A stretch of DNA of 64,000 nucleotides, from assembly GCA_949130495.1 (NCBI GenBank), contig OX422221.1, positions 31,989,224-32,053,223 of the forward strand. Reading direction: 5' to 3'. Shown here one piece after another: positions 22,501 through 31,533 of the stretch. The notes beneath the pieces were generated by a model. The model worked only from the letters and a program-made list of their open reading frames with translations. It ran no database searches and was not told the DNA's origin. This DNA comes from Sambucus nigra. Its lineage: Eukaryota; Streptophyta; Magnoliopsida; Dipsacales; Adoxaceae. Numbering within the stretch: the first letter of the stretch is position 1; each line of letters starts with the position of its first letter. The position numbers were made by a program, and so were the translations under genes.

Positions 22501-22745
22501 TGAGGTGAATAGAGAACGTGCCTCGCCAAAAGATACCTTGGGGTTAGATAACTGAAACACCAGGCGATGAGCTCCTTGATCAAAGCCCAATTGATGGTTG
22601 CATCAGTTGGAATTGTAATGTTTTCTTGTGTATCCCTACTCGGTGTATGAAGGCAGGTATCCGTGCGAGAAAAGAAGCACAACGGCCAATGAGGGGTCAT
22701 CGGTAATGAGGTCTACACTGGTTGGTTGGATCACTCTTTCCCCAT
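19596..22745 (-). pseudogene. Split antisense gene of Tat copy 1 (five exons predicted)
   Basis: The minus strand shows coding-like exons joined by GT-AG introns: 21607-21686 (80 nt), 21243-21322 (80 nt), 21020-21149 (130 nt) and a fourth from about 20740 to 20217. Across the second and third introns the reading frame is maintained with codons split at phase 0 (ESVPR / VEVASLITN; FSAIMG / AQV). Exon 1 ends in a Ser-rich run. The last exon (20216-19596) gives a long helical tail with REDSPPVPFP, then SLLNQFLVYLRELSHDG, then a charged coiled-coil-like end (QEDQRAEEAKLAELVPLL). Exon 1 holds a Lys/Arg-rich stretch (AKRRRRRPK) that could be a nuclear signal. About ten stops and two frameshifts show decay. 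The start is uncertain. Antisense ORFs in this place are known for Grande/Retand elements; I cannot name a function. Confidence 0.65.
20258..20740. repeat. Tandem array of nine ~55-bp units inside the predicted fourth intron
   Basis: Units begin with TTAACAAGTGTTT at 20258, 20313, 20368, 20424, 20480, 20535, 20590, 20645 and 20701, giving a regular 55-56 bp period. Each unit contains TTGTTAAGTCACCGTTATAG and GGTGGAGTTT. The array lies between the splice acceptor used by the last antisense exon (CTATTTTCAG read on -) and exon 4. Tandem repeats in the 3' part are typical of Tat/Ogre elements. Confidence 0.9.
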
Positions 22746-23027
22746 GCTTAAAAAAATCACAAGTATGGAGAAAAATATCCTCCACATAGCATCACGAAAC
22801 TTGAAAAGTCATCAATAAAAGAGGCCAACTCCTTTCTACTCTGTTTCAATCACAAGTATGATAGGAGAGCATGTTTCAATCAATTATTTTGGCTTACAAA
22901 ACTGATTGATCTCATTACAGCAGATTTTAGATAGTAAAATGAAGACCTCATTACAAAAGATATTTAACAATCAAAATGATATATCAAAATTAGGCTGCCT
23001 ACTTCAAGAAGATTATCTTCTTTTCAT
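22746..23027. other. Junction region after Tat copy 1
   Basis: About 280 bp without recognisable coding. ATCACAAGTATG occurs twice (about 22758 and 22850). The right end of the Tat element and the left end of the following patchwork must lie here, but I see no TSD, LTR end or clear terminal motif. Confidence 0.4.
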
Positions 23028-23180
23028 TGGGAGCCTCCAAAAAGAGGGAGATTAAAGATTAATTGTGCAGATATTGAAGCTCCACACTCATGTTTTCGAG
23101 CAGGTATCATAATCAAAGATCATATGGGAGACATTGTCTGGGCATCTATTTACTGGTTGCCTCATGGTTCAATTCAGTAA
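23028..23180 (+). pseudogene. RNase H-like fragment (LINE or reverse-transcriptase-related type)
   Basis: The + strand reads WEPPKRGRLKINCADIE, then CFRAGIIIKDHMGDIVWAS, then a stop at 23178. This is the usual start of the plant RNase H-like domain found in LINE-type retroelement ORFs (Pro-Pro-x-x-Gly-x-x-Lys-Ile-Asn, then Gly-x-x-Ile-Lys-Asp-His-x-Gly). The first catalytic Asp position reads Ala-Asp-Ile, so the site may be altered. Only about 50 codons remain and no RT is nearby. Confidence 0.6.
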
Positions 23181-23364
23181 GTTCAAGTCCAAGGAATAAA
23201 GAACGGAATTATTTATTGTCCTCAGGAAAATCACATCGAATTAGATATTAAGAGTTTTCTATCATAGAAACCCCTGTCACATATATGACTATTGCTCACA
23301 TATAATATTGTATACATATAGAATCTTTTTTTGGTTGATATGTAATACGAATTTTGATTTTCAG

Positions 23365-23580
23365 GTTGTGTTTGACCATGACACATTTAGCATGGATGAT
23401 AAAATGGGGGATGCTGATTTCAATAAAAAAAAATGTATATAGAGGTCTTGCACTTGCAACTGGAAGACCTTCTAAACGACATTAGGATTACAAAAGTACA
23501 ACCATGCAAACAAAATTGCCTCGATGAGAAAAGTTGTGTGAAAGTTGTTAGACCTAGAGATATGGCAAGGTTGTTTTTTT
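23365..23580 (+). pseudogene. C2-domain exon fragment, CAR-type (C2-domain ABA-related) protein
   Basis: Directly after a splice acceptor (TTTTGATTTTCAG, 23352-23364) the + strand reads VVFDHDTFSMDDKMGDADF. This is the Ca2+-binding loop of a C2 domain with its Asp residues (DHD, DDKMGD). A frameshift near 23425 then leads to LEDLLNDIRITKVQPCKQNC and LDEKSCV in another frame. The order matches plant single-C2 CAR proteins, which bind membranes and ABA receptors, and the related ArfGAP-C2 proteins. Only part of one or two exons is present, so it is a captured or degraded piece, not a gene. Confidence 0.7.
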
Positions 23581-23712
23581 CAGTAAGTATTTTTATTACG
23601 TCTTTATTTCGTCCTTGGAATGATTTGTTCAGTAAATTATTTTTATTAAGTAAATTTTATTTTTGTTTAAATGGGAAGTCTTGCTATTTCCCGAGTTATA
23701 TTATTAACATAG

Positions 23713-23952
23713 TCTGGTTCGGAGCAAGAGACCTACTTGCCGAATTCCAGCTTCTGCCATTTGCACAACTTGAGCAGATATGGTAACCCCATCAACTATC
23801 AATTGGCTTATATTGCAAATGAGAAAAATATGGATCCCCGCTATGCTTGCATTAAATTACCACAAGCTCTTGGGTGGGGTGCTACCGCTATGCTTTTGAA
23901 TTTTCTAAACTGTTTAGTTTTTTGTTTTTTTATCGATTTATTGTTTTCTTAA
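23713..23952 (+). other. Unrecognised coding-like stretch
   Basis: In the frame starting near 23737 the + strand gives PNSSFCHLHNLSRYGNPINY, then QLAYIANEKNMDPRYACIKL and PQALGWGATAM, without stops for about 70 codons. Composition looks protein-like but I recognise no family. It may be a further exon of whatever supplied the C2 fragment, or noise. Confidence 0.3.
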
Positions 23953-23999
23953 GATTTATTGGACATATTTAGTTTTTTTTTATTTATGTTCATTGTGTG

Positions 24000-24345
24000 A
24001 CACTTATATAACAATAGCTATCACACAAGCTATTGTGAACTTCAAGTTATTTTTGGTGTGACGACATGATTAACTGATGTATTTTACTCAGTATTAGTTT
24101 CTTTCTATTCAAAACCAAATTCATACTCTCTACTATGTTAAATGATAGACTACTCAGTTATATAACCATCACTGTGTGACACTTATATAAAAATAGTAAT
24201 CACACAAGCTATTGTGAACTTCGAGTCATTTTTGGTCTGATTACATTTTTGGTGTGACGACGTGATTAACTTATGTATTTTACTGAGTATTAGTTTCTTG
24301 CTATTCAAAACCAAATTCATACTCTGTACTCTGTTAAATGATAGA
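24000..24345. repeat. Direct duplication of ~170 bp
   Basis: Two adjacent copies start with GTGTGACACTTATATAA (about 23996 and 24173). Each runs through CACACAAGCTATTGTGAACT and GTATTTTACT(C/G)AGTATTAG to the words CTATTCAAAACCAAATTCAT. A shorter repeat then follows: CTGTTAAATGATAGA...GCAAGA...GGCCCGTAGTAT occurs at 24330-24398 and 24420-24486. Confidence 0.7.
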
Positions 24346-24703
24346 GTAGCAGAGGCAAGAAAAATGGCCCGTAGTATTGTGACATTGATGTACAAGGCAT
24401 TGATAGAGAAAGCGATAGATCTGTTAAATGATAGACTACCATGGGCAAGAGAAGTGGCCCGTAGTATGGTTGTATTGATGTTCAAGATGTTGACAGTTGG
24501 CCATTGATTCTTTATGTACGGTACTCTTTTATCATATTTTCTGTTTTATAGTATTTTTAGTTAAATTTGATTGCAATATAACTACTGCTTCCTCTTTCGA
24601 TTTAAACGTTCCTCGATCAATAGGTTTTACCCATTTACTAGAGTTATCGTTATTATAGTTGGATGTTACGGGTTAGTTCCTTATAATATATAAAACTCAG
24701 GAT

Positions 24704-25312
24704 TTATTTTAGTTTTCTCGATCTAATCATGTTTTCTTCTTCTTTCAGATCTGTAAAGGTTTGGAATTGGCCATTTCCTGGGATCTTTCCAGTCAATTGG
24801 TTATTTGACAATATTAATTCTGAAAGGAACATAAGCCTTGAAAGCTCTGGTGGAATGGGTTCACCTAGATTGTTCACTGAGAGGTCTAAGACATCGAGAT
24901 GTCCTAAATTTTTTATTGATGGTGGAATTGAGCTTGTAAATGCATTGTGTGATAAGTTGAGTAAATGAAGAGTTTTTAGTTCTACAATCGTTGCTGATAT
25001 ATCCCCTTCAAAGTCGTTTGAGAAATCAATGGAGGTGAAGACAATCACTATATCCTGGTATTAGAAGATGTTATGTAATAGGGACATAAGTGCGTGATTG
25101 AACTTTGATAATGCACCGTCCTCGCGATGTATTACGACCTTCCAATTTAAGAAGATTCTTGGCATCAATTCACCAATAAAGTTGTAGGAAGCAATGTTAA
25201 TGATTCGAATATTAAGCCAGCTATTAATTTCCTCTCTAAAGTGAATGCCTCCATAGAACATGTTGGATCTCAATACAAGGACATGCATATAACTTGGTTG
25301 GGTAAAAAAATT
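24704..25312 (-). pseudogene. LRR receptor-like protein fragment
   Basis: The minus strand encodes the C-terminal part of a plant LRR receptor-like protein (RLP, Cf/Ve type). It starts with MHVLVLRSNMFYGGI, then INIASYNFIGELMPRIFLNW, then the island-like HREDGALSKFN. Next comes FTSIDFSNDFEGDI and about three canonical LRRs: LHLLNLSHNAFTSSIPPSI, LDVLDLSVNNLGEPIPPEL and LSELILSNNQLTGKIP. GNGQFQTF is the usual last LRR motif. One in-frame stop (about 25058) and the lack of signal peptide, N-terminal repeats and membrane segment show it is a fragment. Such proteins sense pathogens or peptides at the cell surface. It lies among fragments of unrelated genes. Confidence 0.85.
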
Positions 25313-26156
25313 GGTGTTCGTTACGGGTACTCTGTTTTGATTTTTTTTTTATGTAATTTATTTCATTTTGACGAAACCCAATCTCTTTTTTGCATTTCAG
25401 GTACTCTATTTGTTATGTACTGTTATAGATCAGATGAAAAAATCATCTCGACAAGAAAATCTAAAGGGTCAAATTCGTGGGATCTTTGTCACCTTATGCT
25501 CCTATGCTGGACATGGTGGTGTCGAGGTGCCGATTTGAAATCGATTTGTTATGCAATGGACTATATATACGTCTCCTACTGGTGTAACGTTATTATGGAG
25601 GCATTTGATACTTTTTGGAGGCATTTTTTGTTGCTCTTTTTGAGCCCCTATAAATAGTTTTTTTCCTTTTCTTTGATGTCTATTTTACCCACATTTATTT
25701 GATGTTTTGATGTAACCTTTTTTGGTTGTTTTAGTTGATTTGAAGGTCTTTAGAGGTGACACTGTTAAAATGGAAAAGTATGTACCGTTTGGTAACAATA
25801 GTTATACCCTTACACAACTTCATTTAGTTGTATTGTATTCTTCTTTTTTTAGTTACTTATTTTCATGTATAGATAAATTTGAGGAAGTTGATGATACAAT
25901 AGAAGATATATTATATTGTGCGTACACAACTGATTTTTAGTTTATTGATAAAAGGAATATTTTTATTATTTGATTTTGTGTATAGGGTGTATTTCTCAAT
26001 CTATTACGAGGTCCAATACAGACAATTAGTATTGTTGTTGGGTGATCCAATAAATAGAAGAAACATTGTTTGCATTTTTAAATTATTTACCATTATTTGT
26101 GTTATATAAAAACTCCAACTTAAATTATACACAACTTAGTACTTTGAAAAATTAAC
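25313..26156 (+). other. AT-rich stretch with intron-like signals
   Basis: T-rich runs end in splice-acceptor-like TTTTTTGCATTTCAG (about 25388-25402), followed by about 250 bp open in one frame (to 25657). No family is recognised. The rest (25660-26156) is AT-rich with short ORFs only. It may contain further captured exons, but I cannot support one. Confidence 0.3.
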
Positions 26157-26185
26157 ATCGTGCCTCCAGGCAGGGGCATACCCTA

Positions 26186-26187
<2 letters not shown>
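26157..26187 (+). mobile_element. Helitron-like 3' terminus
   Basis: TGCCT-CC-AGGCA (26161-26172) is a perfect short GC-rich hairpin, followed 10 bp later by CTAG and a T (26183-26187). A hairpin just before a terminal CTRR, with insertion before a T, is the usual 3' signature of plant Helitrons. I could not find a convincing 5' TC end. The stem is short, so this is a candidate only. Confidence 0.4.
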
Positions 26188-26244
<57 letters not shown>

Positions 26245-26256
26245 CACACACACACC
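26187..26256. repeat. (TA)n then (CA)n microsatellite
   Basis: About 54 bp of TA dinucleotides followed by a short CA run. Such runs are often inserted next to, or expanded from, element ends. Confidence 0.95.
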
Positions 26257-26569
26257 CCATGATATTATCTACTGTGTGAATTAAGCAGACATGAAAGATT
26301 GTGAAATCTAAAATTAATTAAGCTTGAGAACACTTAATTATAGTGAGAATTGAATTGATATATATTTATTACATGTGTTGTGAAGAAAATAAGTGGGGAA
26401 GATAAGGTATATGGATACTTGTAACAGTGATATAATATAGGGAAAATGGGAATAATAACTAGAATAACTTGGAGATATGTTAGGCATGCACACTAGATAA
26501 GATGTGAGAATGTCAAGAGAGAGACCGAGAATCTAACATGTATATAATAATTGCTAATTGTAGAATTTA

Positions 26570-27165
26570 TTCACTTTCTATTTTCAAAATATTTTACAAT
26601 TGGGCTCTGGCCCGTTTTCTCTTGCATATTCTCTACTCTCTTGTATATACTATATCAGTTGTTCAGCCATAGGGCCACCTAACAGAGATGATTGGATATT
26701 TATTTGCTCTTGATACTATGGACTCCATTAGATGAATCACTCTATCGATACCTGTAATCTGTAGTCGTTTCTTTTATGGCATGTTACCAAAGGATTCGTG
26801 TCCTATCTGAGTCACTGGTTTTATTTATGTCGGTTTTGGATGTATTTGGCTTTAATTGATTTATTGTATTGGGATGTTTTAAACTGGGAAATTTATTCCA
26901 GTTACATTAATTAAGTTGTGATGACACTTATTCATTATTCATTGTTGTGGGATGATTTATATAATAACTTATTGGTATTGTTAAAAAAGAATTTTTATTA
27001 AGAATTAAAATTGGAAATTTTAACAATAGCTTAATTTATTACTAGGTGGTTAATAAAGAAAGAAAATTATTTTCGACACTGATGCTAAGAATGAGCTAAC
27101 TGAATCATTCGAGTTTATTGAGTAAAGGATTTATCACCCGGTATTTAATTAAGCGCGTTGTTACA
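26570..27165 (+). mobile_element. LTR remnant related to LARD A/B
   Basis: It contains the conserved TGGGCTCTGGCCCG word (26601), then TTTTCGACACTGATGCTAAG (about 27070) and CACCCGGTATTTAATTAAG...GTTGTTACA at its end. These line up with the last 500 bp of the LARD A LTR (TTTTCGACAGTGATGCTAAG, GCCCGGTATCTTATTAGGCG) and with the minus strand of the LARD B LTRs. Only the 3' part is present. It ends exactly where the Tat copy 2 RNase H begins (27166). Confidence 0.8.
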
Positions 27166-27702
27166 CTTATGTTCCGAATGGATCCAATAACATACCGCCT
27201 CGAGAAGCCTGCCCTATCCATTTGAATGTCCTGATGGTTAATGCTTCTAAATGAATTAAATATTGTATATGTCACACAGAAAGTCACGAAAGGAAGAGAC
27301 ATCTCTAATTACCTCGTTGACTACCCTATGGAAGACACCGATGTATTGATTTTTGAGTTCTCGAATGAGAATTTCCTTTGTATCTACCAAGAAGAACTTT
27401 CATGGAAAATGTTCTATGACATTGGGATACTGCTAATTTCCCTTGATGACTCTCACACTCCCATTTCCATCAAACTAGATTTTCCCTGCACCAACAACAT
27501 AATTAAATACAAGGCGTGCACATTAGGCCTCAAACATTCTCTCAATAAAGGAATTTTATACCTAGATGTATATGGGGATTCATCCCTTTTCATTGGTCAA
27601 GTACTCACGAGATGGAAAGTCAAGGACGAGAAACTCTTACCCTTCCATTCCAACCTAAAAAAATTAGCCTCCCAATTCCATGATATCAACCTTCACAACT
27701 AG
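27166..27702 (+). pseudogene. RNase H tail and archaeal-type RNase H of Tat copy 2
   Basis: RMDPITYRLEKPALSI (about 27174-27222) is the tail of the first RNase H. After two stops the ORF from 27241 reads LNELNIVYVTQKVTKGRDIS and then the archaeal-type RNase H. FYDIGILLISLDDSHTPIS shows the first catalytic Asp but lacks several residues of the following glycine-rich turn. The Glu-containing helix reads NNIIKYKAC, so the catalytic Glu is Lys. VYGDSSLFIGQVL keeps the later Asp. Together with the stop at 27700 this is inactive. It follows directly after an LTR remnant that replaced the upstream pol. Confidence 0.8.
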
Positions 27703-29121
27703 CCCCGAGAAAAGAATAACCTATCTCCTCCCCTTGCTACGCCAGCCTCTACGGTTAACATGCCCGAAGGAATAACAATGGACCCCTTCCTAGTCTTGAA
27801 GCAAGATAAACTAACTCATTACTACCACATTGAGCTCATGACGGAAGATGATCATGATATAGATGACTTATGGTACTTTGATATTTGGAACCTCCTCAAG
27901 CATATTAGGTACCCCCAAGGTTCTAATAAGATATATCGAGCAAACCTTGATAAATTGGTTGCCCAGTAAATTTTCTGCGATAAAGCACTTTTCAAGAGGA
28001 ACTTCGGCGGAACCCATTTACACTGCATCGTAGGGGATGACATTGAAAAGATGATGCAGAAAATCCATAGCAAGGAGTGAGGACTCCACATGAATGGCCA
28101 TATGCTCTCCAAGAAAATCATCTAACATGGTTACTACTAGACTACCATGGTTCAGGATTACACGGCCTATGTTTGAAGATGTCTGAAAAGCTAGCATTTT
28201 TCTAACCTCCAGCACTTGCCTCAGTCGATTTTTTAAAAAATGACTTCTCCTTGTCCATTCTCCATATGGGGTATCAACATCGTAGAGAAAGTTACACCTA
28301 ATGCCTCAAATGGGAACAAATTCATCCTACTTGTTATTGATTTCTTCACCAAATGGGTCGAATCCTAATCATAAGCAGTGTTGAATGGCAAGATGGTAAT
28401 CAAGTTCATTCGAAAAAACATCATCTATCGATATGGGGTTACCCATGAGCTGGTATCAGAAAATAGGTTATATTTTGAGGCCAAAGTCATAGAATTGGTC
28501 AACAAGTATGGGATTCTGAGACACAAATCCTCTCCCTACCGACTTCATACCTACGGGGTAGTTAAAGATGCTAATAAGAACCTTAAAGCTATAATAAAAA
28601 AGATGAATGAAAGATGCCGAGAATGGGTCAACCAGATTCCTTATTCCCTCTGGGGCTACCTCACTTTAGCACAAATATCTAATGGTGCTGCCCCTTTCTC
28701 TTTGGTATACCTCATTGAAGCAATCCTACCCGTGGAGCTGGAAATTTCTTCACTACGCGTCATGCTTGAAAGCATAGTCAGTAAGGAAAATTGGCATCAG
28801 AGGCATCTTGACGGGATGTTACTTATGGATGAAAGAAGACTGAAGGATTTATGTCATATACAAGGGTACTATTGTGGAATAACATGTTCATTCAATAAGA
28901 GAGTCAAGGACCTTGGTGTTCGGGAAGGGTATTTAGCCTTTAAGGAAATAATAGAGCCCGAATGGGACTCCAGAGGGAAATTCAAGCCCAATAAGACATG
29001 CCCTAACATTGTAAAGAAGATCCAATCAGGTGACGCCACTATGTTTACACACCTCGATGCAGAAGAAATGACCCGTCCAGTCAACATGTACCATCTCAAG
29101 AAATTCTACACAAAATCTTGA
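27703..29121 (+). pseudogene. Integrase of Tat copy 2
   Basis: After a linker (about 27760-27970, DLWYFDIWNLLKHIRYPQG) comes a degraded zinc-binding region (LHMNGHMLSKKII, about 28083-28121). The core is WGINIVEKVTP (about 28269), where the catalytic Asp is Asn, then FFTKWVES (about 28345). The ORF from 28378 reads IYRYGVTHELVSENRLYFEA, where the second Asp is Glu, and VVKDANKNLKAII, where the Glu is Lys. So all three DDE positions are changed. The C-terminal domain is otherwise long and uninterrupted to RPVNMYHLKKFYTKS and a stop at 29119, close to normal length. Upstream stops confirm it is dead. Confidence 0.85.
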
Positions 29122-29619
29122 CACACTATGACTCTTATCATCTCCTTTCTATTCAAAAAAAAAATTCACTTCCCTTTACTTAGAACTATGAGGGGAATGA
29201 TCCTTTAAAAAAACTTTTTGCTTTAAAAAAATAATGCTCGAAATATTTTTCAAAATCCCAGAAGTACATAAGTAGCTCGTACGCTTCACATAAGCATGAC
29301 CCCTTCTATTAAAAAAAAGGTATTATTTTCTTACCCCCGAGAATGACATTTAATTTTAACATATATATGAACAAAAGGGTTATGTATGCATTAATGATTG
29401 GTATAGATAATTCAAAGGCAAAAAACTCATCAAGAGGGAAAACTATATTTTCAAAAACCTTTTTATTTCACTATTAGGAAATTTTAGTACAATCGCATCA
29501 GCATAGGGACTCAAAACAACATCCCTTACCTCCCTCTACTTTCCTAAAAGCTAAATAAAAACAAACCAACTAATCTTAAAACAACCCTTCCAGATTTATT
29601 CCCATACAACCAAAAACCA
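29122..29619. other. Spacer between integrase and antisense gene I
   Basis: About 500 bp, AT-rich with several A-runs, between convergent 3' ends. No coding or repeat structure recognised. Confidence 0.5.
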
Positions 29620-30922
29620 TTACAAAACCTTCATAAATAAAAAAAACCTAAGGATCATACCCGCAGCTACCATAGGAATCGACCCCATCATCATCCACAT
29701 CCTAGGGTCCCCAAACTTCCCCTGCCTCAATAAAGTTCCGTGGATGCTCCATAGAACGGTAAGCCTTGACCATCTTAGGAAAAACAACAACACTCCCTCC
29801 ATGGTGTCAGATATAGAGAACCACCATTGTCTGGTCCCTACAGCCGACATCTTTTCAACTACTCTTCTCCACAACCACTTCATGTAGTCCCTGAAAATAT
29901 TCCAGACCCTACAAACAGACAGTGGTGGATGGGCCAACGGCCGATGATTCTCCCATAAATAGACAAGCCACATGCGTGTGCGTTCTGTCAATTCTTCCAT
30001 TGGAAAGAAAACTAGTGTTCGAGGTGGCATAATATTTTCCCAACCCAATTGGAGAAAAAGACGCTAGGGAAAGTAGAAATAGGTCTTCCTAAGGCCAACG
30101 AACCGAACATACTGCTATTCCCCTAGTTCCAGAATGGGCAGCATCAACACCCACCAAGGCAATGATGAATGCAAGCCTTAAGCCCAGTGCTTCATAAACC
30201 AATTACCCTAGCTCATGATGTCCTCGTCCACACCGATAAAGTAGCGTGAAAAGAAGTTTGGCAAAGTCGAAAAAGGATACTCAGGAGACACCACCATACA
30301 GAACCTCTTCGACAGCCACACGGACAACATTACAGGACCACCCCTCAAAAAGTCCGAAGGACCTTCCCATAAGGCATCCAGACCCTCCAGAGTCTCCATG
30401 AGGTTACACCACTTCATGATTATGATGACAAGACATTCGTAAAACAATAGTTGTGAGTTGTGGGTCCACTAGCATTTCTCCAATCACCAATAATAGTTTT
30501 GAAATTAAGCCAAGAATGATGACTCTAGCATAGCCAGCATCACCAACATCCTTCAAATACACATAATAAAACATAGAATGGAGAGAAATCATTATTCCCA
30601 TAACTAGTGACCTATCTGCCGAAGGCGAGAGATGGAAAAGTCTCGCTAATAGCTCCGCACGGGATCGGGAAAATTCGAGCAGAGTTGCCGTAACAATATG
30701 ATTTATCCCCAACATGGCCAAGAACTTTTCATACGTCGGAGAAACTTCATCCAAACCAAAGAGAAAAACATAGTCTTCAGGGTACTAGAACATTACCGCT
30801 GCCATCAGCATGTTCCACTCTATGGGATGCCTGTTGAAAGCGTCATAGTCAGCATTATCTGAGCACATCGCCTCCAAGGTATTAAGATAGTTAGAAAATT
30901 CAACACTGTCAGGGAGAGACAT
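29620..30922 (-). pseudogene. Antisense gene I of Tat copy 2, plant-mobile-domain-like protein
   Basis: It starts at ATG 30922 (MSLPDSVEFSNYLNTL), 76 bp below a TATA box. The N-terminal part reads HPIEWNMLMAAVMF, then VFLFGLDEVSPTYEKFLAML, a pattern (W...F.F...E..PT.E....L) shared by plant mobile domain and DUF7745-type proteins. Later segments in a shifted frame are FLRGGPVMLSVWLSKRF and LGWENIMPPRTLVFFP, again like that group. No intron is needed in the part I can follow. Several stops (about 30786, 30429, and the run near 30050-30200) and at least one frameshift make it a pseudogene. It reads opposite to gag-pol and ends about 500 bp from the integrase stop. Function of such element-borne proteins is unknown to me; the family call is tentative. 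Confidence 0.55.
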
Positions 30923-30997
30923 ATTGCAAAGTAATCAAGAAGAATGCAAAAGGCAAGGAATGTGCAGTTGTGAAAAAAATTCTCCACACAGGCCCCC

Positions 30998-31005
30998 TAT
31001 TTATA
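30998..31005 (-). promoter_or_regulatory. TATA box of antisense gene I
   Basis: Minus strand TATAAATA, followed by GGGGG, 76 bp upstream of the ATG at 30922. Antisense gene II has a TATA box at nearly the same distance. Confidence 0.7.
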
Positions 31006-31533
31006 CTTCAAAAACACCAACCCAAAGACAAAAACCCTACTATAATTAGCTAAAAACTTCCCCACAAAGTACCAAGCAGTTGAAGAAAGTGAAATCAAAG
31101 CCTTGGGTTGATTAGACTGATCGAAACGTCGATAGACAGGACAAGGGGAATGCCGATTGACAACCCCCTATTTTGGGAAATTACTTTTTTCCTTTTTTGT
31201 CAAAATAAAAAAACTCAATAAAAATATTCTTTATTCTAAAAAAAACTAGATTTCCTTTTCCTTACATTTTTACTTATCTTCTTTTAAAATAAATTCTCTC
31301 TCAAATCATCTTTAATGATTTTACAGTCTCGGTATCAAAGTAGAAAGAGCGTTAGCATTAAGTCATTACAAGAAAATATTAACAAAAACTTCATTTTATT
31401 TGTATAGATGTTGCTGTGTTACACTGATTTCGTAGGAAGAAAAGAAAATACAATGGGACTCAGCCCGAACCCACATACTTTTTTCTCTCTCTCACCCACT
31501 TATAATATCTCTCCTTTAATTATCTCTCTCTAT
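31006..31533. other. Upstream region of antisense gene I
   Basis: About 530 bp with no coding. It holds the shared promoter words (31127-31159) and pyrimidine-rich stretches near 31480-31530, just beyond the 3' end of antisense gene II. Confidence 0.5.
31127..31164 (-). promoter_or_regulatory. Paired promoter words upstream of antisense gene I
   Basis: On the minus strand CAATCGG, 17 nt, CTATCGACG, about 120 bp above the TATA box. The same arrangement occurs above gene II (33371-33407) and a CTATCGG/CTATCGA version in the LTR (35838-35869). Confidence 0.5.

Larger units (their letters stand above)
2150..22745 (+). mobile_element. Tat-lineage Ty3/gypsy retrotransposon, copy 1 (interrupted by LARD A)
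   Basis: The + strand order is LTR, primer site, gag, protease, reverse transcriptase, RNase H, a second archaeal-type RNase H, and integrase. A split gene on the minus strand follows in the 3' part. A second RNase H domain plus a long 3' region with an antisense ORF and tandem repeats is known for the Tat lineage (Grande/Retand/Ogre group). The 7266-16883 LARD A insertion splits the RNase H and makes a 5-bp target duplication. No 3' LTR is recognisable, so the element is truncated near 22745. All ORFs are broken, so it cannot act autonomously. The left border is uncertain because there is no second LTR to compare with. Confidence 0.8.

Noticed and set aside
25241..25657. 138-codon ORF on the + strand
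   Set aside because: Its first part overlaps the LRR receptor-like fragment on the other strand, and the rest crosses a likely intron. Nothing in it is recognisable.
26187..26256. TA run as an origin or matrix-attachment site
   Set aside because: A plain dinucleotide microsatellite; nothing else supports such a role.
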